From: Treponema_I sp045616125
Lineage (GTDB): Bacteria; Spirochaetota; Spirochaetia; Treponematales; Treponemataceae
Assembly: GCA_045616125.1 (NCBI GenBank)
Contig: JAZLGC010000048.1
Coordinates: 1-59,632 of the forward strand
DNA: 59,632 bases
Reading direction: 5' to 3'
Numbering within the stretch: position 1 is the stretch's first letter; the number at the start of each line of letters is the position of its first letter. Of the stretch, positions 18,187-24,715 are shown one piece after another. The notes beneath the pieces are model-generated. The model was not told where the DNA came from, made no database searches, and was given only the letters and a program-made list of their open reading frames with translations. A program made the translations under genes and the position numbers.

Positions 18187-18320
18187 TGAAAAATCTACCA
18201 GCGTGCTGGTGGCTGAAAAAAACGCTCGATATCGTCGCTATTGGTGAAGCCCGGCAAGGAAACTATCGTTCCGGGCTTCAACAATTTTTTTCAGTCACCA
18301 TCCCGCCTCCCGATTTTTCA
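18187..18320. repeat. Structured dispersed element, family D, copy 2
   Basis: Shares the core CGCTCGATATCGTCGCTAT and the GTGAAGCCCGG / CCGGGCTTCAACA stem with copy 1. Its outer arms are TGAAAAATC / GATTTTTCA and GGTGGCTGAAAAAA / TTTTTTCAGTCACC, different in sequence from copy 1 but again complementary. It lies between the EamA and GNAT genes. Confidence 0.75.
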
Positions 18321-18407
18321 CCGTTTCCTAGTGATGTTAATTAATCCGTACATTTTTTCACTGGTAGTTGTGCTATACTGAATCTGCTGCTACAAAGGGA
18401 TTTTTGA

Positions 18408-18896
18408 ATGGAAAAAAACGAAGAAAACAAGCGTCAGGGAGATATGATTGCCAATCTGAACAATCTGCCGGCCTGGAGTCTGAAACCTCAGTACAAGATG
18501 AAACGGGTATTTCCCGGCGATAAGGATACTGTTCTGGCATTTATCGAAGAACATTTTGATAAAAACTGGGTATACGAAGCTGAACACGCCATCATGCAGG
18601 AACCGGGGAAGTGCTTTGTTGTAACGGAAAACGGCAAGGTAGCAGGCTTTGCCTGTTATGACAGTTCCGCAAAAGGATATTTTGGCCCCGTTGGCGTTGA
18701 TAAAACAAAACGGGGTGAAGGTCTGGGAGAAGCTTTGACACTGCGTACCCTTCAGGCCATGTATGAATACGGCTACGGATACGCCATCATCGGATGGGTA
18801 GGCCCTGCAAAATTCTACGAAAAAGTTTGCGGTGCCACTTTTATTCCCGGCGGCGAACCTGAAAACACCGTTTATCAGAACATGGTGGCACGCTAA
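18408..18896 (+). CDS. GNAT family N-acetyltransferase
   Basis: A 162-residue single-domain acetyltransferase. The acetyl-CoA loop is VDKTKRGEGLGEALTLRTL, preceded by FACYDSSAKGYFGPVGV and followed by GPAKFYEKVCGATFI, the usual final strand and loop. The substrate is not evident. A TATACT box with extended TG lies about 35 nt upstream, and AAAGGG precedes the ATG. The M15 peptidase gene starts 10 bp after its stop, suggesting a two-gene unit. Confidence 0.82.
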   Translation: MEKNEENKRQGDMIANLNNLPAWSLKPQYKMKRVFPGDKDTVLAFIEEHFDKNWVYEAEHAIMQEPGKCFVVTENGKVAGFACYDSSAKGYFGPVGVDKTKRGEGLGEALTLRTLQAMYEYGYGYAIIGWVGPAKFYEKVCGATFIPGGEPENTVYQNMVAR

Positions 18897-18906
18897 AATC
18901 TCATTT

Positions 18907-19788
18907 ATGACCAAACGTAACCGAAAACTGATTCTGTTCTGTCTGCTGCTTTTCTTCATATTTCCTGCAGCAGCACAGACCGGCGTGGCAAATATCAATC
19001 TGCTTATTGCATCCTATCCTGATCTCCATATATCTGCCCGATTAGACACTTCCATTAACGATTATCTGCTCAGCTTTACCCATCCTGACACCGGTGAATA
19101 TCATGAATTTTACTGGAGCAAGGGCGCCATGCTACCCGCAGAAGAACTGGAAAATGCAGACCAATGGTGGAGTATTCTCTATGAATACGACAATGTGCTG
19201 AAAGACCCGGCGGACATGACAGACGAAGAAAAGAAAGCTCTGGAGGAACTTTCAAACCGGCAGAACCGAAAGACAACGGCAGGAACGCCCATGTTCTTTT
19301 TTGATGCCGTGTATTCTTCTTCATCTGAAAAGCAGATTACGCCATATATTGAGCGGATTACGTTTTTGGGAAGAAAAACCAGAGTTCACAAACGAATTAT
19401 TGAACCCTTAAAACGGGTTGAAGAGAAAATTCAGGCGTTAATGACGACAGATGCAAGCGTAAAAAAGTTTGTGGATGGGCTTATCAGCTGCGATGCATAT
19501 CTTTGGCGGCTGATAGAGGGCACCAACAGAAAGTCGTTTCACAGTCTGGGAATAGCCATTGATTTTGTGCCGCAATATTATGGCGGAGAAGCGTTCTGGA
19601 GCTGGGCAAGAGACCATAATCCCGAAGGATGGATGCTTACCCCACTCCGCCGCCGCTGGATGCCCCCCAAACCCATAATCGACGCCTTTGAGTCAGAGGG
19701 CTTCATTTGGGGCGGCTACTGGGCCATCTGGGACAATATGCACTTTGAGTACCACCCGGAACTTACAAACGCTCTGCAGCCCCACTGA
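18907..19788 (+). CDS. M15 family D-Ala-D-Ala carboxypeptidase-like metallopeptidase, exported
   Basis: About 293 residues. The N-terminus (KRNRKLILFCLLLFFIFPAAAQ) is a signal peptide with cleavage after AQ likely. The C-terminal third has the M15C zinc-site pattern: SFHSLGIAIDF (His and Asp ligands) and WDNMHFEYHPEL (His ligand and catalytic Glu), with WGGYW between. Such enzymes trim peptidoglycan cross-bridge peptides. The middle region (about 60-180) is charged and unassigned. There is no ribosome site before ATG 18907, so translation may be coupled to the GNAT gene 10 bp upstream. Confidence 0.85.
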   Translation: MTKRNRKLILFCLLLFFIFPAAAQTGVANINLLIASYPDLHISARLDTSINDYLLSFTHPDTGEYHEFYWSKGAMLPAEELENADQWWSILYEYDNVLKDPADMTDEEKKALEELSNRQNRKTTAGTPMFFFDAVYSSSSEKQITPYIERITFLGRKTRVHKRIIEPLKRVEEKIQALMTTDASVKKFVDGLISCDAYLWRLIEGTNRKSFHSLGIAIDFVPQYYGGEAFWSWARDHNPEGWMLTPLRRRWMPPKPIIDAFESEGFIWGGYWAIWDNMHFEYHPELTNALQPH

Positions 19789-19870
19789 ACCCAATGTCTT
19801 TGATAAAACTACCGGCGTGCCCTTAAATCCGGACAACAACGCCAGAGTGCCCTTAGCACCAAACACTCAT

Positions 19871-19992
19871 CGAGGGGTGATAAGGGTGTGAAAGCAAGGC
19901 GCCGGATATTCGAGAAGCGGAGTCGGGCTTGCTGCCCGTCGAGCATCGGAGAATCCCCGGCAACGCAGCTGGCATATCCTTAGCACCCCGAG
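19871..19992. repeat. Family C fold-back repeat at the cupin stop codon
   Basis: The outer arms CGAGGGGTGATAAGGGTGTG and its imperfect complement at 19973-19992 enclose AAGGCGCCGG, GGGCTTGCTGCCCGTCGAGCA and CCGGCAACGCAGCTGG. The right arm covers the last codons and TAA of the cupin gene, as copy 1 does at ilvE. The 19789-19979 gap holds no gene. Confidence 0.6.
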
Positions 19993-20321
19993 CAATGGTC
20001 TGGTATTACAGCATAGAAGATTAAATCCTTATCGCTGTCGTTGATCAGGCTGTGGTAGTGTCCTTTGGGACAGTAGTGACAGCTGCCGGGGCCTAACGGT
20101 TCAACGCCGTCGTCATAGCGTACTTTTCCGGTTCCTTCAAGAATAAAAATTATTTCGCTGTTGGTTTCATGCTGGTGGTACCCGATGTAGGCGCCCGGTT
20201 CCAGACGGCACTTATTTATTTTTGCCAGTGCATCGCCGGCAGCACGAACGTTATTGATACCTTCACCACCACGAACTTTTTCCTGTTGATCCTCAGGGAT
20301 TTCATCAAAATTTATGAGCAT
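19980..20321 (-). CDS. Small cupin domain protein
   Basis: A 113-residue protein made of one cupin barrel. Metal-site motif 1 is GAYIGYHQHETNSEIIFILEG (two His and a Glu) and motif 2 is GPGSCHYCPKGHYHSL. It could bind a divalent metal; a catalytic role is not evident. The longer frame to 20384 is ignored because AGGAGA stands just before ATG 20321. That start lies 17 bp inside the end of the DUF72 gene, so the two are coupled. The C-terminus HCSGC carries two cysteines and a histidine. Confidence 0.82.
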   Translation of the reverse strand: MLINFDEIPEDQQEKVRGGEGINNVRAAGDALAKINKCRLEPGAYIGYHQHETNSEIIFILEGTGKVRYDDGVEPLGPGSCHYCPKGHYHSLINDSDKDLIFYAVIPDHCSGC

Positions 20322-21174
20322 GACTTTCTCCTGTTTCTCTTTGTAAGTGTGCATCCAGTATACCACTTTCCAGCCCATGTTCATTCAGAAGTTTCTGTAA
20401 TTGCTGTGCATTTTTAAAGCCGGTACCTTTGGGATGATTGTTAAAATAAAGCTGAACTGTCTTTCCCTCGCTTTGAGCCTTTCTGATGACAGGCAGAAAC
20501 GACAGCAGTTCATTTTCTGAATAATCATAGTCATACCGGTGAGTCTCTCTACTGCTATCGCCGCCTGTATACCATCCGCTGGCATTCCGTCCGTGAAAGC
20601 GGATATATGCATTCGATCCGATAAAAGGTGTTGCAAGTGAAAATCCATCGGGCAGGTTCTTAAGCTGAGGCATATCACAGAACACAATTCCGGTGCCGCG
20701 TTTTTCAAGGCCTTCAAAAACAGATTCCTTAATCCATTCCCTGTGCCGGAATTCCACCACTGCAGGTAATCCTTTAAAAGCCTTAAGCAGAGAAGCAAGA
20801 TACCAGCGGTTTTCAGGCGTATAGTGAAAACTTTCCGGAAACTGTAACAGCACCGTTGCAAGCACATTCCTTTCAGCAAGACCGCTTACCGCCTGCCGGA
20901 AATCCAAAGCCCGGTCCTGCCACTGCCGGTCTATTTCGTGAGTCAGAACACGTGTTGCTTTTACACTGAACATAACCCTGCCTTCTGACCGTTCCCAAAA
21001 AGAAAGCATACGTTCTTTTGTCGGCATGCCATAAAACGTGGAGTTAATTTCCAGTGCATTGAATATATGTGAGTAAAAAGGCAGAAATTCTTTCCGGGGT
21101 AATTCTGCAGGATAAAAACTCCCTTTTAATTCCGGATGATCATATCCACTGGTGCCGATTAGTATGTCAGTCAT
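20305..21174 (-). CDS. DUF72 family protein (TIM-barrel-like, YecE type)
   Basis: A 289-residue protein beginning ILIGTSGYDHPELKGSFYPAEL, the DUF72 signature. Other conserved segments are FNALEINSTFYGMPTKERMLSFWERS, VLLQFPESFHYTPENRWYL, VVEFRHREWIKES and YIRFHGRN. The fold resembles sugar isomerases, but no activity is established. Start codon and -10 box are 7 nt apart (leaderless type), divergent from the methyltransferase gene. Confidence 0.9.
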   Translation of the reverse strand: MTDILIGTSGYDHPELKGSFYPAELPRKEFLPFYSHIFNALEINSTFYGMPTKERMLSFWERSEGRVMFSVKATRVLTHEIDRQWQDRALDFRQAVSGLAERNVLATVLLQFPESFHYTPENRWYLASLLKAFKGLPAVVEFRHREWIKESVFEGLEKRGTGIVFCDMPQLKNLPDGFSLATPFIGSNAYIRFHGRNASGWYTGGDSSRETHRYDYDYSENELLSFLPVIRKAQSEGKTVQLYFNNHPKGTGFKNAQQLQKLLNEHGLESGILDAHLQRETGESHAHKF

Positions 21175-21181
21175 TTGTATC

Positions 21182-21250
21182 AGTATATATCCGTACGTAA
21201 TGCCTGACTACAAAATGACATTCACTGCATTTCCCGGTACAATTCCCTTA
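21182..21250. promoter_or_regulatory. Divergent leaderless promoters between DUF72 and methyltransferase genes
   Basis: Plus strand: ATGACA (21215-21220), 17 bp, TACAAT (21238-21243), then 6 nt to ATG 21250. Minus strand: TATACT on 21187-21182, then 7 nt to ATG at 21174. Neither gene has a ribosome site. Confidence 0.7.
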
Positions 21251-21933
21251 TGAGTGAAACAACTGAAGTTCTTAAAAGCGTAAACTCTGACGAAACGTGC
21301 ACCATCATTCAGGATAAAAGCGAATTCTGTTTTGGCTGTGATGCAGTGCTCCTTGCCCAATTTGCCCGCATTAAAGACCGGGACTCCGTTTGTGACCTGT
21401 GCAGCGGAAACGGTGTTATTCCTCTTCTTCTTGCCATGAAAAACCATCACTGCCACATTACGGGTGTTGAACTTCAGGAACATGCTGCCGACATGGCACA
21501 GCGAAGTGTTGCAGCAAGCGGATTCTCTGAGCGGGTTCATATCGTAAACACCGACATCAATACCTGTTTTACTGCGGTACCGAAAAACTCATGCACGGTT
21601 GTAACCTGTAACCCGCCATACGAGGAAGTAACCAATCAGAAACAGAGTCCCAAGGAAGCAAAACAGCTGGCACGCCATGAAATTGCCTGTACACTGGACG
21701 ATGTGTGCCGGGTTGCAGGACTTCTTCTGAACTCCACCGGCCGCTTCTACCTGGTGCACCGGCCCCGCAGACTCTCAGAAATCTGCCGCACCTTAGCAAC
21801 ATACCAGCTGGAACCAAAACGCATGCAGTTTGTCCACCCGGACAAAGACCATGCAGCAACCATGGTCCTGATAGAAGCCGTTAAATGCGGACAACCGGGA
21901 TGCATCATTGAGAGTCCGGCTTATGTCCGGTAA
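21250..21933 (+). CDS. tRNA1(Val) (adenine-N6)-methyltransferase-like protein (YfiC/TrmN6 type)
   Basis: A 227-residue methyltransferase. It shows motif I VCDLCSGNGVIPLLLAMK, motif II GVELQEHAADMAQRS, and the N6-adenine motif NPPYEE in VVTCNPPYEEVTNQKQSP, then ARHEIACTLDDVCRVAGLLL and FYLVHRPRRLSEI. This architecture matches YfiC, which methylates A37 of tRNA-Val. The extension of methylation target to this organism is inference. The C-terminus ends KCGQPGC..., slightly different from the family. Confidence 0.85.
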   Translation: MSETTEVLKSVNSDETCTIIQDKSEFCFGCDAVLLAQFARIKDRDSVCDLCSGNGVIPLLLAMKNHHCHITGVELQEHAADMAQRSVAASGFSERVHIVNTDINTCFTAVPKNSCTVVTCNPPYEEVTNQKQSPKEAKQLARHEIACTLDDVCRVAGLLLNSTGRFYLVHRPRRLSEICRTLATYQLEPKRMQFVHPDKDHAATMVLIEAVKCGQPGCIIESPAYVR

Positions 21934-22067
21934 AACTGACCACGCTGAAATTGCTGCAATCCTGCCGATTTTTCTAGCCGATTTCCCCGTTTTGGTAGTA
22001 CCTTCTCTATAGCAATTTTTGGCGGTTTTTGTCAGAAGACACCATAAAAACCGCCCGGGAGACTACC

Positions 22068-22874
22068 ATGACAGACAATTTTGAAACCCTGGTTGCCCAA
22101 ATGCCCCGCCGCCGTGCCTTTCATCAATTCAGCAACACCACACCACTGACAGAAAGCGAACTGGATACCATTAAATCCTTCATCGCTTCCATCAAACCAC
22201 TCAATCCGGAAATCAAAACCGAAGTCCGCATTGTGCCTATTGATGCCGTAAACTGCAACCGCAAAGCAGAATATGCTATCCTGCTGTTCACCGAAGAAAA
22301 AGAAAACTACCTGCAGAACATTGGATATATCGGTCAGCATATCGACCTGTTCCTGCCGTCCATGGGCATTGGAACCCTGTGGTTCGGTATGGGAAAACCA
22401 AAAACAGCCGAAAACCTTTCCAACGGCGATTTGAAATATCAGATGATGATTGTTATTGCCAAAGTACAGGATACCGAATTCCGCACTGATTTTACCGGTG
22501 CCGGCGAGAAAAAACACAAAGCCCTGAACGATATCTGGGTAGGTGACGATCTGCCAATTGAGATTAATGGGATAACCAGAAATATGGGAGAAATTCTGCG
22601 GTATGTACCAAGTGCCGTAAACATGCAGCCATTTCAGGTACATTACTCAGCAGCAGAAGGCGTTGTTAAAGTATATCGCCACCGCGGAGGCCTTCTGAAC
22701 GCCATCCCGCCAAGCCTTATCAACTGGTACGGCCGCCACGATGCCGGAATCATGATCTGCTACGTAGAACTGATGCTGCGCCATGCCGGCTACAACGTAG
22801 AAATGACCTGTTACAACGAGCAGGAAGAAAAAGCCAAGCTGGCACTTCAGGCCGAATTCAAAATTACCAAGTAA
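22068..22874 (+). CDS. Nitroreductase-family protein (putative TM-nitroreductase type)
   Basis: A 268-residue flavoprotein-like sequence. The N-terminal RRRAFHQFSNTTPLTESELDTI resembles the nitroreductase R-R-S-x-R-x-F start; LPSMGIGTLWFGMGKP and RYVPSAVNMQPFQVHY (FMN-contact helix) belong to the TM1586-type nitroreductase group. It would use FMN and NAD(P)H to reduce an unidentified substrate. GGGAG before ATG 22068 fixes the start; the frame begins at 22029. Confidence 0.75.
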   Translation: MTDNFETLVAQMPRRRAFHQFSNTTPLTESELDTIKSFIASIKPLNPEIKTEVRIVPIDAVNCNRKAEYAILLFTEEKENYLQNIGYIGQHIDLFLPSMGIGTLWFGMGKPKTAENLSNGDLKYQMMIVIAKVQDTEFRTDFTGAGEKKHKALNDIWVGDDLPIEINGITRNMGEILRYVPSAVNMQPFQVHYSAAEGVVKVYRHRGGLLNAIPPSLINWYGRHDAGIMICYVELMLRHAGYNVEMTCYNEQEEKAKLALQAEFKITK

Positions 22875-22883
22875 ACGTACCTT

Positions 22884-22918
22884 TAAAACTGTCCTCTCTG
22901 CAGGGCAGTTTTTTTTTG
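22884..22918 (+). terminator. Rho-independent terminator after nitroreductase gene
   Basis: The stem ACTGtCCT / AGGgCAGT is followed by TTTTTTTT. The repeat element begins directly in its U-run. Confidence 0.75.
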
Positions 22919-23194
22919 CTATGTCCGTAAAAAGTGTTGCTTATTGTCACCCTGAACTAGTTTCAGGGTCTCATCATAAGTCCACAAATCTACCGGATTG
23001 CCAGTACATGCAAAACCGCTCGATAACGTCGCTATTGGTGAATCCCGGCATGGAAACTATATAACGTCCATGCTGGCCGCATGGACGCCGGGCTTCAACA
23101 ATTTTTGCCTGCACTGTCAATCCTCCCGATTTGCGGTATTTTGTGACTCTCTTGTTGCTGAGTAGCATTCAGCAACACTTTTTTCGGACATCGC
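22918..23194. mobile_element. MITE-like element with terminal inverted repeats, containing family D copy 3
   Basis: The left end GCTATGTCCGTAAAAAGTGT and the right end (23171-23194) are inverted copies of each other, matching the ends of the element at 58956-59302. Inside lie a family B palindrome (about 22948-22974) and family D copy 3 (22982-23136), whose arms CCACAAATC / GATTTGcGG and hairpin GTCCATGC / GCATGGAC are complementary. It has no gene of its own, so movement would depend on a transposase elsewhere. Confidence 0.75.
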
Positions 23195-23201
23195 CTTAAT
23201 A

Positions 23202-23282
23202 GTTAGCACGCACTAACTTATGTAGTTAGCATAGTCTAACCATGTAGTTATTGTCAACTACTTTTAGTTAGATTATGCTAAC
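23202..23282. promoter_or_regulatory. Four-box operator array over a minus-strand promoter
   Basis: Four imperfect palindromes GTTAG-N6-CTAAC (23202-23217, 23225-23240, 23244-23261 variant GTAGTT/AACTAC, 23267-23282) have centres 20-23 bp apart, so they face one side of the helix. On the minus strand TTGACA, 18 bp, TATGCT lies inside them; on the plus strand TTGTCA, 17 bp, TATGCT also fits. No gene follows on the left, where the MITE-like element ends 8 bp away. The spacing and symmetry suit a DtxR/MntR-type regulator, encoded next door. Confidence 0.65.
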
Positions 23283-23305
23283 TTTATCCGAATTTTCACC
23301 CTCTT

Positions 23306-23334
23306 GTCATGCTGAACTTGATTCAGCATCTGGT
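23306..23334. repeat. Family B palindromic repeat next to the regulator stop
   Basis: TGTCATGCTGAACTTGATTC with its inverted half; it directly precedes the stop codon of the DtxR-type gene at 23336. Confidence 0.6.
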
Positions 23335-23335
23335 G

Positions 23336-23704
23336 TTATTTATGATTTTCCACGTGATTTTTGATGGCGATGAAGGTTTCATCGCTTAAGTAGTGCTCTA
23401 TTTTACAGGCATCGCGTTCTGCAATATCTTCAGGCACACCAAGCCCGGTAAGAATGCAGGTCAAAAGCTGATGGCGTTCATAAATTTTTTCTGCAACTTC
23501 AAGGCCTTTTTCTGTCAGATAGATAAATCCGCTTTTTTCTACGGTAATATAGCCATCTTCCTTTAAAAGGCCCACAGCCCGGGAAACGCTGGGTTTTGAA
23601 ACACTCATATACTCGGCAATATCAAGAGATCGTACTACAGGCAGTTTTTTTGACAGTACATGTATAGTTTCAAGATACATTTCACCTGATTCTAAAAGTG
23701 TCAT
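23336..23704 (-). CDS. DtxR/MntR-family metal-dependent transcriptional regulator
   Basis: A 122-residue repressor. A winged helix (MTLLESGEMYLETIHVLSKK, YMSVSKPSVSRAVGLLKEDGYITVE) is followed by the dimerisation helices; there is no SH3-like third domain. Candidate metal ligands are Met and Glu in EMYLE, His in ERHQLL, and Cys, Glu and His in DACKIEH. The Met/Cys/Glu/His set resembles the iron-type DtxR primary site rather than the Asp/Glu/Glu set of MntR, which suggests Fe(II); this is inference. AAGGAG precedes ATG 23704 by about 8 nt; a TTG at 23710 is less likely. The operator array lies just beyond its 3' end. Confidence 0.88.
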   Translation of the reverse strand: MTLLESGEMYLETIHVLSKKLPVVRSLDIAEYMSVSKPSVSRAVGLLKEDGYITVEKSGFIYLTEKGLEVAEKIYERHQLLTCILTGLGVPEDIAERDACKIEHYLSDETFIAIKNHVENHK

Positions 23705-23732
23705 ACGCAATCTCCTTACCCGGCTGACTATA

Positions 23733-23770
23733 AGTCTGTCTTATAAGCATGACACGGAATTGTCAAATTT
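23733..23770 (-). promoter_or_regulatory. Probable promoter and operator of the DtxR-type gene
   Basis: On the minus strand TTGACA is followed about 17 bp later by TAAGAC, and the inverted repeat TATAAG-N5-CTTATA lies over the -10 region. It does not resemble the GTTAG boxes, so autoregulation by the same site type is not supported. Confidence 0.4.
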
Positions 23771-23824
23771 TCAACATGAAACCCTGAAGCACTGTCAGCC
23801 ACAATGCCTTGATAATACCGAAAC

Positions 23825-23853
23825 TTGCCATATTTTAAGTTATGTTTTAGAAT
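23825..23853 (+). promoter_or_regulatory. Promoter of the small lipoprotein gene
   Basis: TTGCCA (23825-23830), 17 bp, TAGAAT (23848-23853), about 43 nt upstream of the start at 23897. Confidence 0.55.
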
Positions 23854-23896
23854 TACTTAAAAGAGTTTGTTTACTTACTTACAGGAGTTATTTATT

Positions 23897-24295
23897 ATGA
23901 AGAAAAGAATTTTATTTATTGCAGCAGCATTACTGCTGGTTGGAATCCTATTTACCTCATGTAATCCGTATACGGGAAATTACTACAAGGTTACTTACGG
24001 CCGTCTAGACAAAGAGGTTTGGGAACCTATTTGGAATACTCGCTATGAAAACAGCAAATTAAGAGCTGAAGCACTTGCAGGTGTCACTGATGAAAATGCA
24101 ATATCTGTAAAAACAAAACTTACAGAGGCCACTCTGTATCCATATCTCATTGAAACAATTAACATGAGAGAAGACGACGTAAATGAGATAAAAGAGTACT
24201 TCCAGTTAGGCCTTAAAACTGATTACATTTCAACCTTAACCTACACAAGATATCCAGACAGAAAATTCTGGCTTTACATTGAAGTTATGGAATAA
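23897..24295 (+). CDS. Small lipoprotein, unknown function
   Basis: A 132-residue protein starting MKKRILFIAAALLLVGILF with lipobox FTSC, so it should be lipidated and anchored in a membrane. The mature part is hydrophilic and has no motif I recognise; NPYTGNYYKVTYGRL and TLTYTRYPDRKFWLYIEV suggest beta strands. AGGAG precedes ATG 23897; the frame opens at 23867. A strong terminator follows. Confidence 0.8.
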   Translation: MKKRILFIAAALLLVGILFTSCNPYTGNYYKVTYGRLDKEVWEPIWNTRYENSKLRAEALAGVTDENAISVKTKLTEATLYPYLIETINMREDDVNEIKEYFQLGLKTDYISTLTYTRYPDRKFWLYIEVME

Positions 24296-24318
24296 TCCCT
24301 GATTTTCCCTGATTACAA

Positions 24319-24363
24319 GACGCGTGGTTTTATCACTTTTGTGTTCAAGCCACGCGTTTTTTT
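24319..24363 (+). terminator. Rho-independent terminator after lipoprotein gene
   Basis: The stem ACGCGTGG / CCACGCGT with a 22-nt loop is followed by TTTTTTT. Confidence 0.85.
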
Positions 24364-24378
24364 ATTTGCTGCTCCTTT

Positions 24379-24612
24379 ATGCTCAGCAGGTTTATGACTA
24401 CTGTAGATGCAGAGGTTCACAGGGATATGGAAAACAAACCACGCAAATTTCCGCACCAGATATTCAGAGGGTTCATCGAAGTACGGAGTGCCATAGTCTG
24501 CAAACAGATTACCGTACACGACAGAGCCCGGATTCTTGAAATACTTCAGCAGCACTGTCCTGCCGCCGATGAAACCGACATAGACCCTGCCATCAGATAC
24601 GCCACAAGATAA
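24379..24612 (+). CDS. Possible small protein (77 residues or fewer)
   Basis: An open frame with plausible composition (HQIFRGFIEVRSAIVC, VHDRARILEILQQH) between a terminator and a pair of palindromes. Neither the 24379 ATG nor the internal ATG near 24427 has a good ribosome site, and I recognise no family. It could be a remnant of a longer gene. Confidence 0.28.
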   Translation: MLSRFMTTVDAEVHRDMENKPRKFPHQIFRGFIEVRSAIVCKQITVHDRARILEILQQHCPAADETDIDPAIRYATR

Positions 24613-24624
24613 AGCACCAGACTT

Positions 24625-24678
24625 GATAAAACAACGCGTTGTTTTATCACTTATTTAACAAAAACAACGCGTTGTTTT
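24625..24678. promoter_or_regulatory. Pair of perfect 18-bp palindromes upstream of the AAA ATPase promoter
   Basis: AAAACAACGCGTTGTTTT occurs at 24628-24645 (extended to 24 bp by flanking GAT/ATC) and again at 24661-24678, 33 bp apart, which is three helical turns. The second copy touches the -35 box at 24680. Two identical perfect dyads on one helical face suggest a dimeric regulator bound cooperatively. Confidence 0.6.
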
Positions 24679-24679
24679 C

Positions 24680-24715
24680 TTCACAACTCTTAATTTTTGC
24701 TTTATCCTATATACA
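24680..24715 (+). promoter_or_regulatory. Leaderless promoter of the AAA ATPase gene
   Basis: TTCACA (24680-24685), 17 bp, TATCCT (24703-24708), then 6 nt to ATG 24715. No ribosome site. Confidence 0.7.

Noticed and set aside
22974..23168. 64-codon minus-strand frame (AKIVEARRPCGQ...)
   Set aside because: It is a translation of the repeat element; related peptides arise from copies at 10400-10660 and 59164-59400. Frames are broken differently in each copy, so protein selection is unlikely.
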